Both the position numbers and the translations under genes were made by a program. The notes under the pieces were generated by a model that had not been told where the DNA came from, did not search any database, and worked only from the letters and a program-made list of their open reading frames with translations. A stretch of 11,099 nt of DNA from Aureobasidium sp. EXF-3400 (Eukaryota > Ascomycota > Dothideomycetes > Dothideales > Saccotheciaceae): assembly GCA_024195585.1 (NCBI GenBank), contig SWBL01000694.1, forward strand, positions 1 to 11,099, read 5' to 3'. This document shows positions 9,248 to 11,099 of this stretch, piece after piece (within the stretch, counting starts at the first letter, position 1; each line of letters starts with the position of its first letter).

Positions 9248-9361
9248 TGTGTACGGTCACATTTCTATCCAGATTCCGCATACGGTAACGTTCCTTCCGA
9301 GATGTCGCATACGGTAACTTTGCTATCCGGCGTCGCATACGGTATTACTTCTATCCGGTCC
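9248..9361. repeat. Four degenerate 28-29 bp tandem units with CGG..CCG pairs
   Basis: Units start at 9248, 9277, 9306 and 9334. The last three begin with CGCATACGGTA; the first has TGTGTACGGTC. Each carries CGG followed 11-12 nt later by CCG (CCA in unit 1). The block lies 173-286 bp upstream of the NmrA-like start codon. It may be a minisatellite or a cluster of binding sites for Zn2Cys6 factors. The repeat is seen directly; regulation is inference. Confidence 0.75.
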
Positions 9362-9574
9362 TTGAATCCCGCTTCAGCACTGACTTTGCTGACAAAGCTG
9401 CCCTTTGTCGATCTTCCACACTGTCTGACGATCTTCCCCATATTTGCAAAAGATAGGGCATACTCCGTATATAGTAGAGAACGCCACTCTGCCCTAAAGC
9501 CTAAGAGATATTTCCGGTTACAGAATTCGTGGCCATTTGCCACCCCCTCCTTCGAACTTAATGCTCTAAGATGC
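9362..9574. other. Normal-composition flank left of the RIP block
   Basis: About 210 bp with ordinary CpA and TpG content between the tandem units and the mutated block. Open frames here are short or antisense continuations from the NmrA-like gene. One + frame stays open into the mutated block up to TAG at 9575, so the old element may begin somewhere in this stretch. No other feature seen. Confidence 0.35.
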
Positions 9575-11002
9575 TAGTTTCTCGTCTATTACTTTAATAG
9601 CTATATTAACTTAGTTAATTACCTTATTATATACCTTAATATAGACCCCTCTAGTGCTACTAAAGCGTTACTTAAAGTAGTAGATAGCTCTAGCCCCTAT
9701 ACGCGTTTATAGAGTAGGACTTATAACTTAAGCCTCTTAGAGCTATCTCCTTTACTAGCACTACTACTTATCTTCTATAGCTTAAGACAATACGTATACT
9801 TTAAGGAAGCTAAAGATAACTTTAAAGAAGGTCTCTCTATAACGCTAGTAAGATCTATATATAGTAAGGCTCCTATTCGCCTTATTAATAAATAATAACT
9901 TTCTAAATCTATATCGCGCTAGGTTATAATAGAACGCTACCTTTCTACCTAACTACTATAACTACCTTTAAAAAGGGTATCTACTAGTAGAAAACCTCTT
10001 TCTAATACTACGAATACGTTAGGAAAAAAGCGCATATTAAATACCTCTAAGAAGACTAAGATATAGGCCCTAATAACGAAAAATCGACCTATAAAGCTAT
10101 ATAATAACCTAGCCCTAACTACTTATCGCTTAACTACCCTTTTAAATAAGGTTACTAGACCTTATAGGACTATTTAGACTATTAAACTAAAGGTCCCTAT
10201 AGTAAGAGTATTATTAAATTCGGTCGCTAGGCCTATTTTACCCCTTACGCCTATTTATCTAATACCTATTGCTTTTAAGCTTTAATTTAATAGTTACTAG
10301 AGGCACTAAAAGGTATCTAATAACGACACTAGCCTTACTAATACCGATAAGCTATAGGTAGAGGTTATAAAGGAGATAGATAAGACTATTATTCTATAGC
10401 TTAAGGGTTAGAATATCGCCCTATTCTATCTATAGAAGATCCGAGCTATATAAACATTAACTAGTGCTTATAGTCTTTATTAAACTAAGGTTATTATACT
10501 CGCTCGCTTAGAGGAAGCTTATAATCGCTAGTAGAAGGTTATTAACCTTATTAAATATAATACTACCTCTAGTATAAAGGATCTATCTATTAATATCGAG
10601 TTAATATAGACTACTAACGCCTAAGAACCTCTACCTAAGTAGCTACTAACGTATAAAGATACTACTACTATAACTACCCTTATACCCTTATCCTAAATAC
10701 CTTACCGCTACTCTAAGCGCTCTATATAATAGACTACGTCTTACTTTAAGAAAAGGGCTCTATTCTAGGACCGAATTACTTAGTATTAGGTATGCCCTAT
10801 ACTAAATTAGTATAAGGTAGCTACTTATAAAGGTCTTACTTATTTTATATATAAGGGTCGCTATTATAAGGTTCTCTTCGATATTACTACTATATAGCGT
10901 AACGTAGTAAGAGCTAACTATAGCTCTCTTAAGCAACCTTCTTATAAGATTAGATACCTTATTATACGCCGTTATTAGTAGTACGTTAAAGAGCTATAAA
11001 AG
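9575..11002 (+). mobile_element. RIP-mutated repeat with relic of a long open reading frame
   Basis: From about 9575 to 11002 CpA and TpG almost vanish (10201-10260 has neither) while TpA is abundant and CpG, CpC and CpT survive, as expected when CpA is changed to TpA on both strands by RIP. RIP acts on duplicated DNA, so this is an inactivated repeat, most likely a transposon. The + frame starting at 9575 can be followed for about 475 codons with 34 stops, all TAA or TAG, at places where CAA, CAG or TGG could have stood; the other frames I sampled have denser stops. Between 9578 and 9892 it has one stop. The relic reads as Lys/Leu-rich helices; near 10826-10973 several Tyr codons are spaced like a former Cys/His cluster. 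I cannot name the element class. There is no intact gene. Confidence 0.75.
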
Positions 11003-11099
11003 TGTCAAGGGGCGAAGTCGGGAATAGATAACAGTACGTGGATACGGGTCTAGGCTATATGACGAGACGTAGACAAGGAGACAAAGAGGTAATAGGGAG
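11003..11099 (+). repeat. Possible 5' end of an LTR or other unmutated repeat
   Basis: At 11003 the sequence changes from RIP-mutated to ordinary composition with CpA and TpG again. It opens with TGTCAAGGGG, and TG is the canonical first dinucleotide of LTRs; a TATATGA sequence follows at 11056-11062. The window ends before any second LTR, primer-binding site or target duplication, so this could also be unique flanking DNA. Confidence 0.35.

Noticed and set aside
8954..9577. 207-codon + strand open frame
   Set aside because: Its first part is antisense to the NmrA-like gene and it crosses the tandem units; no motif is visible. Only its very end shares the frame of the relic ORF.
9575..11002. 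AT-rich block as a centromere or mitochondrial insert
   Set aside because: The specific loss of CpA and TpG with CpG retained, and a traceable ORF frame, fit RIP of a repeat better than simple AT richness or organelle DNA.

Overview
This window looks like filamentous ascomycete (Pezizomycotina) nuclear DNA. Genes are split by short 46-60 bp introns with GT..AG ends and CTRAY-type branch sites, families are typically fungal, and the right end is a block of TpA-rich, CpA/TpG-depleted DNA as left by repeat-induced point mutation (RIP). A Dothideomycete is my guess only.

Left to right: (1) the 3' end of an MFS transporter gene on + (1-779, three exons). (2) Two short-chain dehydrogenase/reductase (SDR) genes that converge tail to tail: an intronless one on + (1331-2152) and a four-exon one on - (3170-2245), with 92 bp between their stops. 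(3) A two-exon gene on - (5351-3674) for a large secreted protein with two PAN/apple-like Cys modules and a Ser/Thr linker. (4) A gene-free stretch (5352-6481). (5) A three-exon gene on - (7448-6482) for an uncharacterised fungal protein, perhaps SMI1/KNR4-like. (6) An NmrA-like NAD(P)-binding protein gene on - (9075-8131), with four 28-29 bp tandem units upstream. (7) A heavily mutated, element-like block (about 9575-11002) in which one frame is still visible as the relic of a long ORF. (8) At 11003 the composition changes abruptly and a TGTCAAGG sequence begins that may be a retrotransposon LTR.

The MFS transporter, two SDRs and an NmrA-like protein resemble accessory metabolic genes, but there is no polyketide synthase, peptide synthetase or pathway regulator in view, so I do not call a biosynthetic cluster. 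The splice structures were worked out by reading frames by eye; protein families are recognised from memory, without a database search. I found no tRNA, rRNA or CRISPR. The most interesting parts are the relic ORF inside the RIP block, the sharp border at 11003, and the CGG-type inverted motifs upstream of the NmrA-like and first SDR genes.
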